DNA of 64,000 bases from assembly GCA_003415625.1 (NCBI GenBank), contig PYIU01000010.1, forward strand, positions 1,486,501 to 1,550,500, read 5' to 3'. The stretch's first letter is position 1. Every line of letters starts with the position of its first letter. A program made the translations under genes and the position numbers. The notes under the pieces were generated by a model that saw nothing but the letters and a program-made list of their open reading frames with translations, searched no databases and had not been told where the DNA came from. Positions 27,830-38,962 of this stretch are shown one piece after another. This stretch comes from Aquanectria penicillioides. Taxonomy: Eukaryota; Ascomycota; Sordariomycetes; Hypocreales; Nectriaceae.

Positions 27830-29065
27830 ATATTATATTATACTATAAGCTAGCTATTAAGCTATACTTAGCCTAAAATATGCCCGCTTTTATACTATCC
27901 CTACCTTTTAGTAACTCTTTTACTTAAGTGCCTTAACCTTTCTATTAAAAGGGAAGTTAATACACTTAAAAAAACCCCTTTAAGAGAGAAAAAAACTAGC
28001 TTACTATATAAATAATACACTAAAGCCTGCCCTCCCTAATAGCTAGATCTTTACCTTAGCCTTATCTTAAACCCTACCTTTATTTATTGCTACATTTAAC
28101 CTATACCTACCTACTTTAGCAATACTATTTACTTTAAGCCTATATTCTTTTTAAGAGATATAAGATCTATTTTATTCTTTTTACTATTCTTTTTACTATT
28201 TTTCTTTTTATCTTTAAGCTCTTTTTACTTTAATTCTTTTTTAGCTTTACTTAAGCTTAAGCTATTACTTAAAAAGTTATATTAAACTTTAAACTTTACT
28301 ATTAGTATTAGCTAATATAAATCTATACTAAAATTAACTTTATTTATTGCTATTATTGCTTTTTAATATTGCCTATCCTTAAGTAATTTTAGCCCTTTTA
28401 ATTAAAGAAAGCAATATAGCTATTAAGCTTTTAAAAGCTATAGCTATATAATTAATTCTATTAATTAGCTTATAGAGCTAATTAATATTAAAATCTATAG
28501 TTAGAACTATAGGTATAGCCTAAAAGTGTACTTAAGTTGCCTTTCTTTTAGCTTAAGTAGCCTTAGCCTTTAATTGCTTAAGCTTCTCTTTTTATAATCT
28601 ATATTAGCAATAAACCTATAGTAAAACTAAATTAAGTTATACTTACTATAGCTATTCCCTTTTATAAAGCTACTATTAATATATAGGCATTAGCCTTTAT
28701 TAAGTATAGTAATAGTTTATATAGCTTATATATATAGGCCTAAGCTATATAGCTATTAGCCTTAGTATTTATTAATAATAAATTAGTGCTTTACTTTTTA
28801 TAATAGGCCTATAGTATAAATAATTTAGGCCTATTATAAGCCTTACTTTTACTTTATTTATTAACTTTATAATTAAGTAAATAGAATATTTTAATAATAG
28901 CATTAAACTAACTTTTAATTTAATGCTTTTTTATAAAGAATTTATATTAGGTTTAATATTATATTAAATAAAGGTTTTTATTCTATTAATATAGTTTTTT
29001 CTTTTATTTATATAGTATAAAAGCACTATTTACTTTATAGGTCTATAGAGTATTAATAAATAAAT
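27830..29065 (+). mobile_element. 5'-truncated LINE copy with internal deletion
   Basis: Plus-strand copy that begins further 5' than the copy at 7.2 kb (it matches the full-length LINE from about 20,840). It has lost about 600 bp internally: its sequence jumps near 28,770 from the equivalent of 21,790 to about 22,365, removing the microsatellite. It ends with the family terminus (28,965-29,062) and tail. Confidence 0.7.
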
Positions 29066-30400
29066 ATAAATTTATATAAAATTTATATTAAGATTAAAAT
29101 ATTATTATTATTATTAAAGCTATTATTAAAAATACTTAATATATTATTTACTTTTAATATAATATTTTTATAAATATAGCTATTTAAAAAGAAATAAACC
29201 TTAAAGTATATATTAAGTATTATAAGCTATTTTAATAGCTTAAAGGTTCTATTAATATAAAGTATTAAAGGAAATTAAATCTATTAATAAAGTATATAAA
29301 GCCTATTAATATTAAAGTTTTAATAAATTTATAATTAAATAGCTAAAACTATATAATTAAAGCTATTAATTATTAGCAATTAGCTATAAAATTTTATAAA
29401 TATTATTATTTATAAAATAATATATTTCTATTAATATTAAAATATTAAAATAAACTTAAATAAAGATTATTAAAGCATTTTAATATATATTTAATAAAAT
29501 ATTAAAATAATATTTATTAATTTAAAAATAAAAAAAATATACCTTTTTATTATATTAATTAATATTATTAATTTACCCTTATAGTAAAGTAATTACTGCC
29601 TAAAAGCGCTTAAAGTAAAGAGAGTAAATTTAAATCCTATTAAAGCATCTCTTTTTACTTACTTAAGATTAATCCATTTAAGTAAGGCAAAGGGAACTTA
29701 AAAGCAGCCTAGCCTATAGCTAGTAGTAAAAAACTTAGCTACTTTTAAAGCATTATTTTAGCAAGCCTAATCTATAATAGTAAGGCTTTAGGTTTAAGTA
29801 AGGCCTATAAAAGTCTAGCCCTATAGCTCTTAAATAAACTTAAGCTGCAATTAAAGTATAAGATCTTTAGCAGTCTTTTTAGCTATAAATCTTAAGTATA
29901 ATAATATACTATTTCTATAGGGCTAATTAATAGTATAATTATTATAAGTAAAAGTAAAAAAAAAAAGTAATTAATATATACTAAACTATAAGAGGTATAA
30001 TTAATATTTAATTAATTAATTTTAATCTATAAAGATAAATAAAGGGCTAATAAATAAAGGATATAAAGGTTTTTATTTAATATTTTATATATATAGTTTT
30101 TTCTTTATTAAAAATAGTATAAAAGCACTATTTATTATAAGATCTATAAAGTATTATTAAATAAATAAATAAATATTATTAATTTATTTACATAAAATAA
30201 ACTATAAATTTACTATAAATTATTAAAATAATATATTATAAGTTTATTATAGCTTAAATTAAATTAGCTTATTATTAATCTATAAAAATTATATATATAA
30301 AATAGCTGCATTTAATATATTATTATTGCCTAAAGATAATATAAATTAATATTATTATAATATAGAAAAAGAGATATCTCTTTTGTATATACATTAAGGT
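29066..30400. repeat. AT-rich relic with LINE terminus
   Basis: RIP-type relic running up to the AT/GC border. About 30,065-30,165 resembles the LINE 3' terminus (agttttttctttatt, then agtataaaagcact) with its (aata)n tail, so a further, very short copy is likely. Nothing else assigned. Confidence 0.5.
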
Positions 30401-30424
30401 TATAACTAAGAAGATCTTAATAGC

Positions 30425-30474
30425 ACTGGATCCAGTGTGGAAAGTCACATGATCTTATCCGCACCGGATCCGGT
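30425..30474. other. Two 14-bp palindromes at the border
   Basis: Two perfect palindromes of the same design, CACTGGATCCAGTG (30,425-30,438) and CACCGGATCCGGTG (30,461-30,474), 22 bp apart, in the first non-AT-rich sequence. They differ by a symmetrical substitution. Function unknown; they could be protein-binding dyads or the scar of an excised element. Confidence 0.6.
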
Positions 30475-30539
30475 GTCTGTAACGCTCACCGAAGTATTCT
30501 TTGATGATGACTAACTGCATCACCCATCTGCTCCACTTT

Positions 30540-31481
30540 CAGGTGTCTCCTTTTCTCTCAACACTCTCATGGAGAAGGACCCGATGATAACGTCTTCCGG
30601 CAACTTCCAACAAAAGTTCTCCTTCTTTCCTCTAGCTCCTTCAAGTCTCCTGGAAATGGGAATCCTTGGCAATTCTCGGATGTTCATCAACCAGCTTCTC
30701 CCACTGAGCAGGCGTCGGACTGTACCATGTTTAGCTTTGGCGGCGACTCAGATGACGAGGAAAATGACTTTGTTTTTAAACGCAAAATGGGAATATGCGG
30801 AGATCAATGTTATTCGTTGTCTCTAGCCCAGCCCGTGGTTCGCCGGCAGGGTGCATTACTCCCAAGCCAGAGCAGCATTAGCCACGCGAACTCGACAAAG
30901 GAAATTCCTACTCCATCAAAATTACTAGGAGAGTCTAGTGAGCTCAATGAATTCGCCTAATCCGGAAATGCCTCCCCACCGCCTGTTATTGACGGGAGTT
31001 TCCAATAACATGTACCAACTGTTTCACACAGACGACACCGTCATGGGGGAAAAACTGAAGGACAACCGCTCTGTAACGCATGTGGATTGTTCCTCAAATT
31101 GCATGGCATAGTTCGACCCTCGAATTTAATGACCCATGTCATCGAAAAGCGAAACAAGGGCCGAGGATTGGGAGATGACATTTCTGCAAAAAACCCGAAA
31201 GGTTATGAGAAAGGTGCCGAATTCGATACTACAGGAGAAGTCCCATTTGCAGTCGCCCCTTCAACGATGACCTTGGGATCGAGGCTTCTGGCTCCTTACA
31301 AGGCCTGTTAGTTCTGAAACGGCGGCATCAAATGAGCAAGAGCACCATGGAAGCTGCATCAAACATAGAAACCGACAGTATGGAACACCAAAATTGCAAC
31401 AAAGCCATTAGTTCACCAACTTCTTCAGTTCCACAGGCTATCGGACTGCAAGAATGGGAGTGGCTAACGATGGGTCTGTGA
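30540..31481 (+). pseudogene. AreA/NIT2-type GATA factor pseudogene
   Basis: Decayed, shortened copy of the nitrogen-regulatory GATA factor. Three AreA landmarks are in the right order but in changing frames: an acidic block MFSFGGDSDDEEN (from 30,727); the GATA finger, [15 protein letters not shown] (from 31,011) and, after a frameshift, [17 protein letters not shown] (from 31,057) followed by VIEKRNKG; and the C-terminal tail LQEWEWLTMGL and stop (31,446-31,481), the segment that in AreA homologues contacts the NmrA repressor. About 300 codons remain, against roughly 850-950 in the intact family. The break inside the finger is a loss of two bases around ggaaaaactgaag. At least three frame changes rule out one product without several ad hoc introns. 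Confidence 0.8.
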
Positions 31482-31831
31482 TGAAACTGGGAAGCGAAGT
31501 GATGAGGTAAAGACAGCAGAGCGTTTAGTACAGGCGAGAGTTTTTTTTTTAGCAATGCTGGAATTGGGTTTAAATGGAAATTAATAGAATCTTGCTTTAT
31601 GTTGTGTCATTGGACTTCGGTCATTGGCTACTTTGCGACTTTGACTTGCCAACTTGTTGAAACAGGTTTCATCCTGCGTTGACTACCATGTGATACGGAA
31701 ATGACGGCCTAGTGATGTTCCCCCTTGTTGATATTTGACAGAATGATATACATAAATGGGATTTTCATCATTCTCGGGAGACTCAAGATTCATTGGCTGA
31801 GTGATGATGTGCGTGTGCGTCCTTGTCATCC

Positions 31832-33278
31832 CTACTCTGCCTTCCTGAACCGCACTGTTCCTTGATGTACCTGCTCACCACGGTCATAAAGATTAATTTT
31901 CAATTCCTCAACCTTGTCGTCGGCACCGATGATGAACTGTGCAGCGTGGAACTTAAAAGTCCGCGAAAGTCCTCCCAACATTGAGATGTGCAAGGCCCAG
32001 TAGTCTCCGGATACGTGGTGTAGCTCCCAAATTTCGCCCCACGCCAGCTCTGTACGATTGGCAACTGACCTTGTCTCTTCTAGGTCACCTGAATACGACT
32101 TTCCATAGAGTCTCATAGTACCATAGCCCTCGTCGGAAAAGTTCCAACCACTCGACTTGGTTTTAGCAACGATGGAACAGGAATTTTGGGGACATTGGGG
32201 AACAGAATCCGGTTCGCCTGTTTGATGTCATCTTTGGCTGCCAGAACGCTTCCTTTGAGCCTACCTCTGTTAGTTGGAACACATTGGCCCGTTTCAACCA
32301 TTGCATATACCTTTTATCGAGCTCCCGCCAGGTAGGGTTTTGTGCACCAATCTTTTCTTCGATAAGACGGCGGACAATAACAGACTCCAGGTTTTTTGAG
32401 CCTCCTGCCCCATTTGCGAATGCAAAAACGCCATACTTTAGGTCTGGGAACCAGATTACCAACGCTCCATGTGTGTATGTAGATCCGTCGTGCGTATATG
32501 CCACGTTGCCATGCCTCGTGGTGCGAATCCATCTAAGGCCGTAAAGACTAAAGTCAAAGCCGAAACGTGGAAGCGGAGTGTATATCGATCGAGGAGTCCT
32601 TATGTCTCTGTGGACAGCCTTCGAAAAGTGCTTGGTCTCGCCAATCAAACATTGCAACCACTTGGAGAAATCGAGAAGATTGGAAATGATGGCACCGGCA
32701 CCACTGGTTGGCCATTGACTTCGTTGTGCCACGAGTTGTGGTGGCGAGTCATTCCGGTACGATGGCTGACTGCATCGTCCAGAGTGACGTGATTGGTAGC
32801 CCATTCATCTTGTAAGACAAAATCATCACGAATGAGTGAAGAGATGGGTGTTGACCAGCCTTGGGATAGTTCCGGGCAGGCTTCGGTGTCAATCAAGTGA
32901 GCAAGAGTAGCTGCCGTGTGCGCCTTGGAAGTTGATCCAACGTAGAAAAGGGTCTCAGGCACCGTGGGTCTGTCCGAAAACCTGAAAACCCAAATCCCTG
33001 GTTCTTGTCAACTTGTCAGCTCCGTCTTTGGCGGGGGGCTGAATACTCGCTTCTCCGAAGACTTCATCCCCGTCAACGACGGCAATTGTCATTCTTGGGA
33101 CTTTCCATTGCTCCATCAAGGTCTTGAGAAAATCCTTGAAGTCGCTTGAAAATGGATCGTTTGCCTCTGAACCCGTGCGTTCGCTAGAGCTGAGCGGTTT
33201 CTGGTCCGCGGCGATATTTGTGGCCGCCGCCGCCGCCGCAGTGGCCAAGGCGGCTTTCAGAAGGCTTAGAACCTTCAT
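31832..33278 (-). pseudogene. Beta-lactamase-like serine hydrolase pseudogene
   Basis: Fungal member of the beta-lactamase/class C penicillin-binding family. The start (33,278) has a hydrophobic Ala-rich secretion signal, then VPRMTIAVVDGDEVF. A possible 43-nt intron restores frame into PETLFYVGSTSKAHT, which holds the catalytic SxxK (STSK), and SHRTGMTRHHNSW. The frame then breaks: about 90-100 residues usual in the family are missing before SGAGAIISNLLDFSKWLQCL. The C-terminal module (VIWFPDLKYGVFAFANGAG, ELHHVSGDYWALHI, AAQFIIGADDKVEEL) is spread over three frames to the stop at 31,832. With an internal deletion and at least two further shifts I call it a pseudogene. It may have been a secreted or peroxisomal hydrolase. 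Confidence 0.8.
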
Positions 33279-33437
33279 TGTGGGAGTTTCAATAACAGGC
33301 CAAAAGCGAGTTCTGCACTTATAGAGAGACGATCAAATAATCTGGCGAGAAGAGCTTTCTGGCCCGAAAATGATCAGATGATTTGCATGCTACGCCTCTA
33401 GAGATACGGCCCCTCCCCTGCTAATGTCGCCTATGTC

Positions 33438-34101
33438 TACGGTCGCACATTAGCTAATGTTTGCATAAGTGCAAAATCCCTACTTACTAAATGGCATACA
33501 CACCATAATATACATAGCTCATATTATGCAGGTTGGCTAATCTTTGCTTCACTAAGATATTATATATATATTTATATACAATATCTTTAGCTACTAACCT
33601 AAAATACTATAAGAAGGTGCTAGCTATTATTTTAGGTTAGCTAGAACTATTAACTAATGCCTCTATATATAATTACTTAATTAAGGCTTTTTAAGCTACT
33701 ATTTATATATAAAAAAAAAGCATTAAAATAAAGAAATAATTATATATATTTTAATTAATAATAATAAAGTTATTTTAAGTTCCTTTTTTATTTAGCTTAA
33801 TTAGCTTTTTTTTAGTCCTTAATTCCTTAAGGAGTTTAATTAGCTAGGCTTAAGATCCTAAGCTATTGCCCTAACTTCTGCCGCTAAAGCTGCCCCTATA
33901 TACACTACCTATAGTTAAGTCTCTATTATTGCATTAAGCAGTGCAATCTAGCTGCTTATAATTGCTATAGCAGCTATTAAAATGGCCTAGAAGGCAAATG
34001 CAGTAAGGGAAGGGACTTGTATATGCGTCCCTATCTAGAATCATCTTGTTTTGATAAGATGATTTTGCACTTGTGCAAACATTAGCTAATGTGCGACCGT
34101 A
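33438..34101. mobile_element. 664-bp inverted-repeat (MITE-like) element
   Basis: Terminal inverted repeats of 41 bp (33,438-33,478 and 34,061-34,101) begin tacggtcgcacattagctaa and match with a single C/T difference. The direct repeat tatgtc lies immediately outside both ends (33,432-33,437 and 34,102-34,107). The interior is AT-rich and RIP-like with no open frame, so this is a non-autonomous or dead DNA transposon. If the outer TA is counted as target, the duplication could instead be TA (Tc1/mariner type); the perfect 6-bp repeat is the simpler reading. Confidence 0.8.
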
Positions 34102-34107
34102 TATGTC

Positions 34108-35048
34108 AGCACCGAGCTTCCATGTTTGGAAGACACCGCGAATACGATGATGGAAATACGATAGTAGCATTATCGACGAAATTCTGGTGAATCAGTATCA
34201 GCGTTATCGCCACCAGGCCGTTTTCAGTCCAAGAAAAAAACCCACATACACTTATCATTCCCTCTGCGCTCATCTAGACTGAAGGAAAGAAAATCAATCT
34301 CCAGTCCCAGCCACAAATATCCATTTTCTAGTAGACTTTTAGGCTCATAATCCCTCGGAAGGAGAGCCTTGGTTCCATACGGATACGCCGTCGCAACCGA
34401 ATGACCACTACGTCTCGAGATACAGGTCAACTTGTATGGTACGCACTGCATTTGACATGATTACTAGTCCATCATAAAGCATGCACTCATTGACAGAAAA
34501 AACGTCTCAACCCATCACAGAGTCGAAGGAATTTGACTGCTTCTACAAATGCACAGTTGAGCCTCGGGAGAAGCCCGGGGCAAGCTAAGCAAGTAAGCAC
34601 AATGGAAAATCGAGGTGTGGGGCTTTGGGACAAAAGCTGCGGAGGCGTCATATATTTCAGTTTAGTACCGACGTCATGATGATGATTTTTATCGACGCCT
34701 CCGTTAGTTGGGAACTCTGGAGCGCTATCAAGCCTTGAGTTTATCAAAGCGACACCCATCAAGCTTGTTTGGCAGTGTAGCCCACAATACTTCCGTCTCC
34801 CCCCCCCCTTTTTTTTTTTCCTTTCTGTTTATTTTCTTCGCTTCTGAACTTGGGAGTTTTGGTGGCATTGCATAGTTTCACACAACGGTGCAAGCAAGAT
34901 CTAAGATGAACAAACAGTTCTTTTGATCTATAATTTTCTGTGCCCTGGCCTAGACCAGAAATACTAGTAATTCTATTCTATCCCGTTGCATTGCCCTTCT
35001 ATGTCTCATTAGGTCTATCCAGGTTTCTCGTAATAATAAAAGTCAATT
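34108..35048. other. Intergenic, no gene supported
   Basis: GC-normal spacer. Two minus-strand frames of 75 and 91 codons (34,224-34,451 and 34,487-34,762) have no recognisable domain, signal or splice context. A C/T homopolymer tract at about 34,799-34,820 lies in the 3' flank of the reductase gene. Confidence 0.5.
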
Positions 35049-36197
35049 TTAAGCCTGGGCCTTCAAAAACTCAGCACTAAATGGATAGTCGTTATATCCA
35101 ACATTCGACTTATTGATGTAAAAGGTTGATCGATTGTACTTGTTCAGCTCAATTCCGTTCTGGATCCTGAAGACCAAGTCTGGGTTGGCGATAAAGTGTC
35201 GTCCAAAAGCGACGAGGACATCCCACTTCTTGTAGTGCTCTTCCACCGCCCAAGCGGCAGTATGAGGCTCATATCCGCCCGCAACGAGGATGGGAGACAA
35301 GTTGTCCCAGGCCTCGAGGATGAAGTCCAAAGTCTTGCCAGCGTTGGGCACCTCCGTTCCTAGCACGATGGCAGCTGGGTCACCGGTGGCCTCGACAAGA
35401 GATATGTACGCAAACTTGGCGTTCATCTGCTTGAGTTCATTGACAAGGTAGGTATACAGCTCCTCGATGTCAGACTTTTGAGAGCCCTGGAAGGCGGCGT
35501 AGGGAGAAAGGCGGATCGCAACTTTCTCGGCACCGATGGCAGCAACAACGGCTTTAACAACCTCCAGGGTCAAGCGGGACCTGTTTTCAATAGAGCCACC
35601 CCACTTGTCGGTACGCTGGTTGACATCGGAAGTTAGGAACTGATCGAGGAGATATCCGTGGGCGGAGTGGATCTCAACGCCATCGCCTCCGGCCGCAACA
35701 ACCCTCTTGGCTGTATCAACAAAGCTCTGAATGGTATCGAGGATCTCCTCCTCAGTCATAGATGTAGGGGTAACATCGACGCCCTTCATGGCAATGGCGC
35801 TGCTTGACCTATAAGGGAGGCCTCGCTGCTTCACGTAATCGGCCTGAGCAGCTCGTCCTAGGCCCCAGATCTGCTGGAAGAAGAAAGAACCCTTGGCGTG
35901 GACCGCAGCAATGACCTTGCTCCAAGCCTCAACTTGCGCATCATTGACAAAGCCAGGCATGTTGATGTGGCTCTCCTCAGCATGGGAGATGGCGGTTGCT
36001 TCTGAAATCAAAAGGGTGCCTGGCACCACAGCGCGGTCGCTGTAATACTTTTCCATGAGTGGAAGAGGCGTGTGCTCATCATCGGAGCGGTAGCGTGTCA
36101 GGGGAGGGAAGACGATACGGTGCTTGAGAGTCGTGTTGCCGACTTTCAGCGGTTTAAACAGCCGGGTTTCGGCAGGAGTGTAGCCAGTGGAGCCCAT
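35049..36197 (-). CDS. Old Yellow Enzyme-like FMN ene-reductase
   Basis: Single-exon, 382 aa, TIM-barrel NADH:flavin oxidoreductase of the OYE family, which uses FMN to reduce activated C=C bonds of enones and related compounds. N-terminal FMN-loop motif PPLTRYR (residues 31-37). Substrate-binding pair in HSAHGYLLDQF (H177, H180) with the proton-donor Tyr182; the second ligand is His, as in plant OPRs, rather than the Asn of yeast OYE1. RTDKWGGSIENR (195-206) replaces the common TDEYGGS. Phosphate-binding segment FGRHFIANPD (331-340). No signal peptide, so cytosolic. Length is normal and the start is the first ATG. Related enzymes occur in ergot and other secondary-metabolite pathways, but no such genes adjoin it. 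The nearest upstream neighbour is a 5S gene over 1 kb away. Confidence 0.93.
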   Translation of the reverse strand: MGSTGYTPAETRLFKPLKVGNTTLKHRIVFPPLTRYRSDDEHTPLPLMEKYYSDRAVVPGTLLISEATAISHAEESHINMPGFVNDAQVEAWSKVIAAVHAKGSFFFQQIWGLGRAAQADYVKQRGLPYRSSSAIAMKGVDVTPTSMTEEEILDTIQSFVDTAKRVVAAGGDGVEIHSAHGYLLDQFLTSDVNQRTDKWGGSIENRSRLTLEVVKAVVAAIGAEKVAIRLSPYAAFQGSQKSDIEELYTYLVNELKQMNAKFAYISLVEATGDPAAIVLGTEVPNAGKTLDFILEAWDNLSPILVAGGYEPHTAAWAVEEHYKKWDVLVAFGRHFIANPDLVFRIQNGIELNKYNRSTFYINKSNVGYNDYPFSAEFLKAQA

Positions 36198-37401
36198 GTT
36201 GAGTGTTTTTGGTGGTGGAACTGAGAGGAGGTGCTAAGTTGAATTGGACAGGGGTCGATTCTCGCTGTCGCAAGTTTAATCGTGTAATTAAAGTTAAATA
36301 TGAGCTTCACCCGATTGCTCTTGTTGGAGTGCTATGAATGGAGGATTGAATTGAAGTTGTCGGAGGCGATCATGGGCTTTAAAGGTCTGGGGCTGTCGTG
36401 TAAATCTGATTGACCAAATTGGTAGAGAGATTTTGTCCAGTTGGCTTTGCAATTTCCCCTGGCAAACGGAGTTGCGGAAAGCCCGAACGACGGGGCCACG
36501 GAGTTGCGGGATAGAAGAGCATAGTATCGAGACGGAGTTTCGGAACGGAGGATCGGAGCTCAACTCCAAACTAGCCTAGCTTCCCCTAAGCCCCAATCAA
36601 AAGACACGGCTCCATCCGAATGCAAGGAACGGGCCATGCCACATGGGAGAAATCAGGATGGGATTATTTGAAATTGCCAAGAATGAGGTCATATGGTCCA
36701 AACAATAGACATGAGACGCTACCTGTGAGCCTCCAGGTTACCTTGGATTCGTTCAGTGGCGTCAGGGATACTCATCTTGGTAGAGCTTATTGATCAACAA
36801 TCAAAGACCATCTGATGATGATTGTGGAAAGTTCAATCTTCGTGGATGCACATAATCCATGCAAACCCCTGTTAGTTCTCCACCCCTCAGATCACTAGGG
36901 TGACCACACAACAGATTATGTAAACCCTCTCAATCTTCTCCGTTTCAACAAGGCACAATCAATCACATTACAGGCTACAAGGACGTATCGCTGTGTGACG
37001 ATCGAATGGCGTTGTGGGTGCATACCAAAGTATTTTGCATAAGATTCACTATGGGAGGGTACTTTGTGCATTATGGGCCAATGAGCGGATGGCTATTCTG
37101 TAGATACTTTTCGCACTCGCCTTTGTGACCCTTGTGGCCTGTACATGTGGATTGCTTTCTAGGGAAGAAATTCTGGTGCAAATTGAGGTAGTGGTGGGGT
37201 GCTGAATGCGGAGGGGTTCTGCTCACACTGCAATGAAACACTAGGGACGTCTTAGCCAAGGAAAATTGGATTCCCACAACACCTATCTATCCTTCAACTC
37301 AACGAAATACAATCAAAAAAGGAAAAAGTTGGGGGGGGGGGGGAGAAGATCTTTCGAGCCAGCCAGCCAGAGTACCAGTGAAAGGTTTTAAACCAAAAAA
37401 A
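36198..37401. other. Intergenic: reductase promoter side
   Basis: Upstream region of the minus-strand reductase with no supported gene. Short frames at 36,294-36,569 and 37,071-37,277 show no domain. A G run (about 37,330-37,344) lies just beyond the 5S terminator. Confidence 0.5.
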
Positions 37402-37520
37402 ACATACAACAGCAGGGATTCGCTGGTCGTCACCGACCCAACTACTAGTCCGCCCCTCACTGGCTTGACTATGGGAGAGCGGACGGGATCCCGTATTTTC
37501 CAGTCGGTATGGTCGTATGT
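37402..37520 (-). rRNA. 5S ribosomal RNA
   Basis: 119 nt, start acatacgaccatacc, the usual beginning of ascomycete 5S. It has the internal control region (gatcccgtccgctct, then agtcaagcc) and the conserved ggtgacgaccagcgaatccc stretch, with ends that pair (acatac...gtatgt). On the minus strand it is followed by a T run (37,394-37,400), a Pol III terminator. A lone gene outside an rDNA array, as is normal in filamentous ascomycetes. Confidence 0.93.
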
Positions 37521-38613
37521 GCTAAACTCTGAGTGTGTTTAATTTATATAGTAGTACACAGCGTTCCAGACATGAGGATGGACTGGCAAAACCTACAAAG
37601 AGATATTTTTTAAACCCCAGCGTGCTGGATTCTAATCTACGTGTTTAAAAGATTGCACAAGGCGTAATTGTGGATCAATGTGGCTCTGTAATACAACTGG
37701 GCCAGCTTAGAGTGACATTGTCGCTCGAAATTGAATCTGAATGAACTGCTTTCGATACATAGTTTAGTATGAAGACAAACTTGTAGTATCTGTTTCGTCA
37801 CCAATATTAATGTATCAAATCACCGCGTTACCCATATCTAAGCCAATAGGGAGCATAATAAGCCTCAATTCTGCTTGATCTACATTGTCGTTCAGCCTTC
37901 ACTTCAACGCAACTACCGGTAATATTGCCCAACATATAATGTGGATGATATACAGCTTATAAGTACCAAGAGAGATTCACGCTTAGCAATAATTAGGTTA
38001 AAATTAAATCTCGAGGGTCTTTGTAGGCAAGTTCTCTGCAATTTACATTTCTCGATTTGTGGCGAGTGTGGCCATCTCGTGTAGCATTGGATGAGTAGAT
38101 GGCAAAACCGTGTATTGGTGAGGAATTATAGACAATGGACCAAAGTAAATGAAAAAGGGTAAATATCAAACCGAAGTGAATGTTAGAATGAGACTCCGCA
38201 GAGATCGCTCCAAGGTCCGAGCTGATCGGTCCAGTTCAAAAGACCAGCGTTTGAGTGTTGCCTCAACCCCACACCTTTCAAGCCTCAAAGGTTTCAAATT
38301 CTCTGAGGCGGGAAGGAAGGATGCCACCTACCAACTCTGGAATGCACTGGTTCAAAGCGAGTTCTGGTCGTTATTAGAGTTTTCCGGCACGAATTCGGTT
38401 CCGGGCTGTCACCTCCCCTGTATCGAACATGAGACCATACTTTAAGCATAAGGTTAGTTGCCAACTTCTTATGCCTCCCATTGTACATATATATTAGGCC
38501 ACGGCCACTTGCTGAAGTGAACATCAATTCTTCATCACAGGCCATTCGGTATAGCCCACACAATCTTACCCATTTTTGATAAACTTTGCGCGCTATTCAT
38601 TCAATCCCATAAC
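37521..38613. other. Intergenic upstream of secreted protein
   Basis: No supported gene. Frames at 38,149-38,445 (+) and 38,294-38,563 (-) overlap each other and have no recognisable domain. The last 100 bp is the probable promoter of the gene at 38,614. Confidence 0.45.
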
Positions 38614-38962
38614 ATGCATTTGTTAGCCACCCTATTCCCTACTGCTATTTTTGGTTTAGGCTATGTTGCCGCTGGTAAGATAAATTCTAGCCTAGGAGTA
38701 TTGTGGTTGGGAGTCTCACCATTCAACAGCTTCGATTACTCGTGATAGCAGTGGATTCGGAGACTTTGCTAGTGGCAGAGGGAGTGCCTTGTTTGGAAAT
38801 GCAGGCATACCATGCTCTGTTGGAAGCGAAGATGGTGAATGCGATCGATTTGGGCGATGTGTACAGTTCATCCCACCGAATGAGCAATCGGTGTTGAATC
38901 AGGGCAGGACAGTTGCTGAATGCACGGCGGGTGGTCAAACAGGGACACTGAAGCTCCGATAG
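38614..38962 (+). CDS. Small secreted cysteine protein, two exons
   Basis: Not visible as one reading frame; found by splicing. Exon 1 is 38,614-38,674. The intron is 38,675-38,729 (55 nt, donor gtaaga, acceptor caacag). Exon 2 is 38,730-38,962, giving 97 aa. Residues 1-20, MHLLATLFPTAIFGLGYVAA, are a typical cleavable signal peptide. The mature part is short, polar and Gly/Ser-rich, with four cysteines in GIPCSVGSEDGECDRFGRC and a later VAECTAGG, which would allow two disulfides. I do not recognise the family. Size, secretion and cysteine content are those of fungal effector-like or antimicrobial small secreted proteins; that role is inference only. The frame crosses the splice cleanly and the whole second exon is open. 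Confidence 0.7.

Noticed and set aside
34487..34762. 91-codon minus-strand frame after the MITE
   Set aside because: No domain, no signal peptide and no homologue recognised; composition not distinct from spacer.
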